Shown piece after piece: positions 63,962 to 64,000 of a DNA stretch of 64,000 bases. A program made the position numbers and the translations under genes. The notes below the pieces were generated by a model that saw only the letters and a program-made list of their open reading frames with translations, searched no databases and was not told the DNA's origin. The DNA comes from Thauera humireducens (lineage in GTDB: Bacteria; Pseudomonadota; Gammaproteobacteria; Burkholderiales; Rhodocyclaceae). Every line of letters starts with the position of its first letter. The first letter of the stretch is position 1. The stretch spans positions 2,046,001-2,110,000 of the forward strand of contig NZ_CP014646.1 of assembly GCF_001051995.2 (NCBI RefSeq), in the 5' to 3' direction.

Positions 63962-64000
63962 GCATTCACCGCGACAGGAGCCGGCCGGACGGCCACGGGG

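Noticed and set aside
63962-64000. Window-edge sequence upstream of argA
   Set aside because: Only 39 bases; it should hold the argA ribosome-binding region but no distinct element can be supported.

Overview
The window is a gene-dense, high-GC stretch of a betaproteobacterial chromosome. The gene content points to Rhodocyclales, Thauera/Azoarcus-like: System II cytochrome c maturation beside cytochrome c4, paired TRAP transporters, a PQQ-linked SoxYZ-like carrier with its metallohydrolase, and the glyA-nrdR-ribD order. That placement is an inference from protein families and synteny; there is no rRNA gene to confirm it. I support 60 protein-coding genes, no tRNA or rRNA genes, and no insertion sequences, prophage or CRISPR. 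Codon use and GC look uniform, so the window is mainly core chromosome with a few accessory modules.

Layout. 1-3.0 kb: the end of a quinoprotein-associated SoxYZ-like/metallohydrolase pair, a trypsin-like protease and a small probable lipoprotein. 3.1-8.0 kb: a succinate/acetate CoA-transferase gene divergent from a LysR regulator (candidate operator between them), a ketopantoate-reductase-like gene and an AI-2E-family permease. 8.0-13.1 kb: a promoter, a cobalamin riboswitch, a GNAT gene and nrdAB (class Ia ribonucleotide reductase). 13.2-20.9 kb: a TMAO-respiration module (torA, torT, torS, torR) in which TorA carries its own C-terminal haem c domain and no torC or torD is present. 20.9-29.2 kb: gabD, aroG, msrPQ, a methyltransferase, mog, darP and pmbA. 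29.3-37.4 kb: two paralogous TRAP transporters, one arranged convergently and one as an operon, around a histidine phosphatase. 37.5-47.6 kb: glyA, nrdR, ribD, moeB, ctpA, envC, then arsR-like, rhodanese, grxC, secB, SH3 and gpsA. 47.6-53 kb: trmL, comF, bioC, a pyrimidine-nucleotidase-like HAD gene, a GNAT gene, hemB, a possible sRNA locus and engB. 53-57 kb: cytochrome c4, resB and ccsB. 57-64 kb: a DUF455 gene, moeA, rpiA, phoU, yggX, a PAS-GGDEF gene and argA.

How the parts fit. Several loci share cofactor logic. TorA and MsrP are Tat-exported molybdoenzymes, and mog, moeA and moeB in the same window act in or near molybdenum cofactor assembly. TorA's fused haem domain and cytochrome c4 both need covalent haem attachment, which ResB/CcsB provide, with haem supplied through hemB. 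Ribonucleotide reductase appears under two controls: a B12 riboswitch ahead of nrdAB in cis, and the repressor NrdR encoded about 26 kb away.

Most unusual points: the TorA-cytochrome fusion with a TorTSR sensory set but no TorC/TorD; the B12 riboswitch on a B12-independent reductase with a GNAT gene inserted first; a five-run G4 tract between torA and torT; and a tandem plus-strand terminator near 52.25 kb with no annotated plus-strand gene to terminate.
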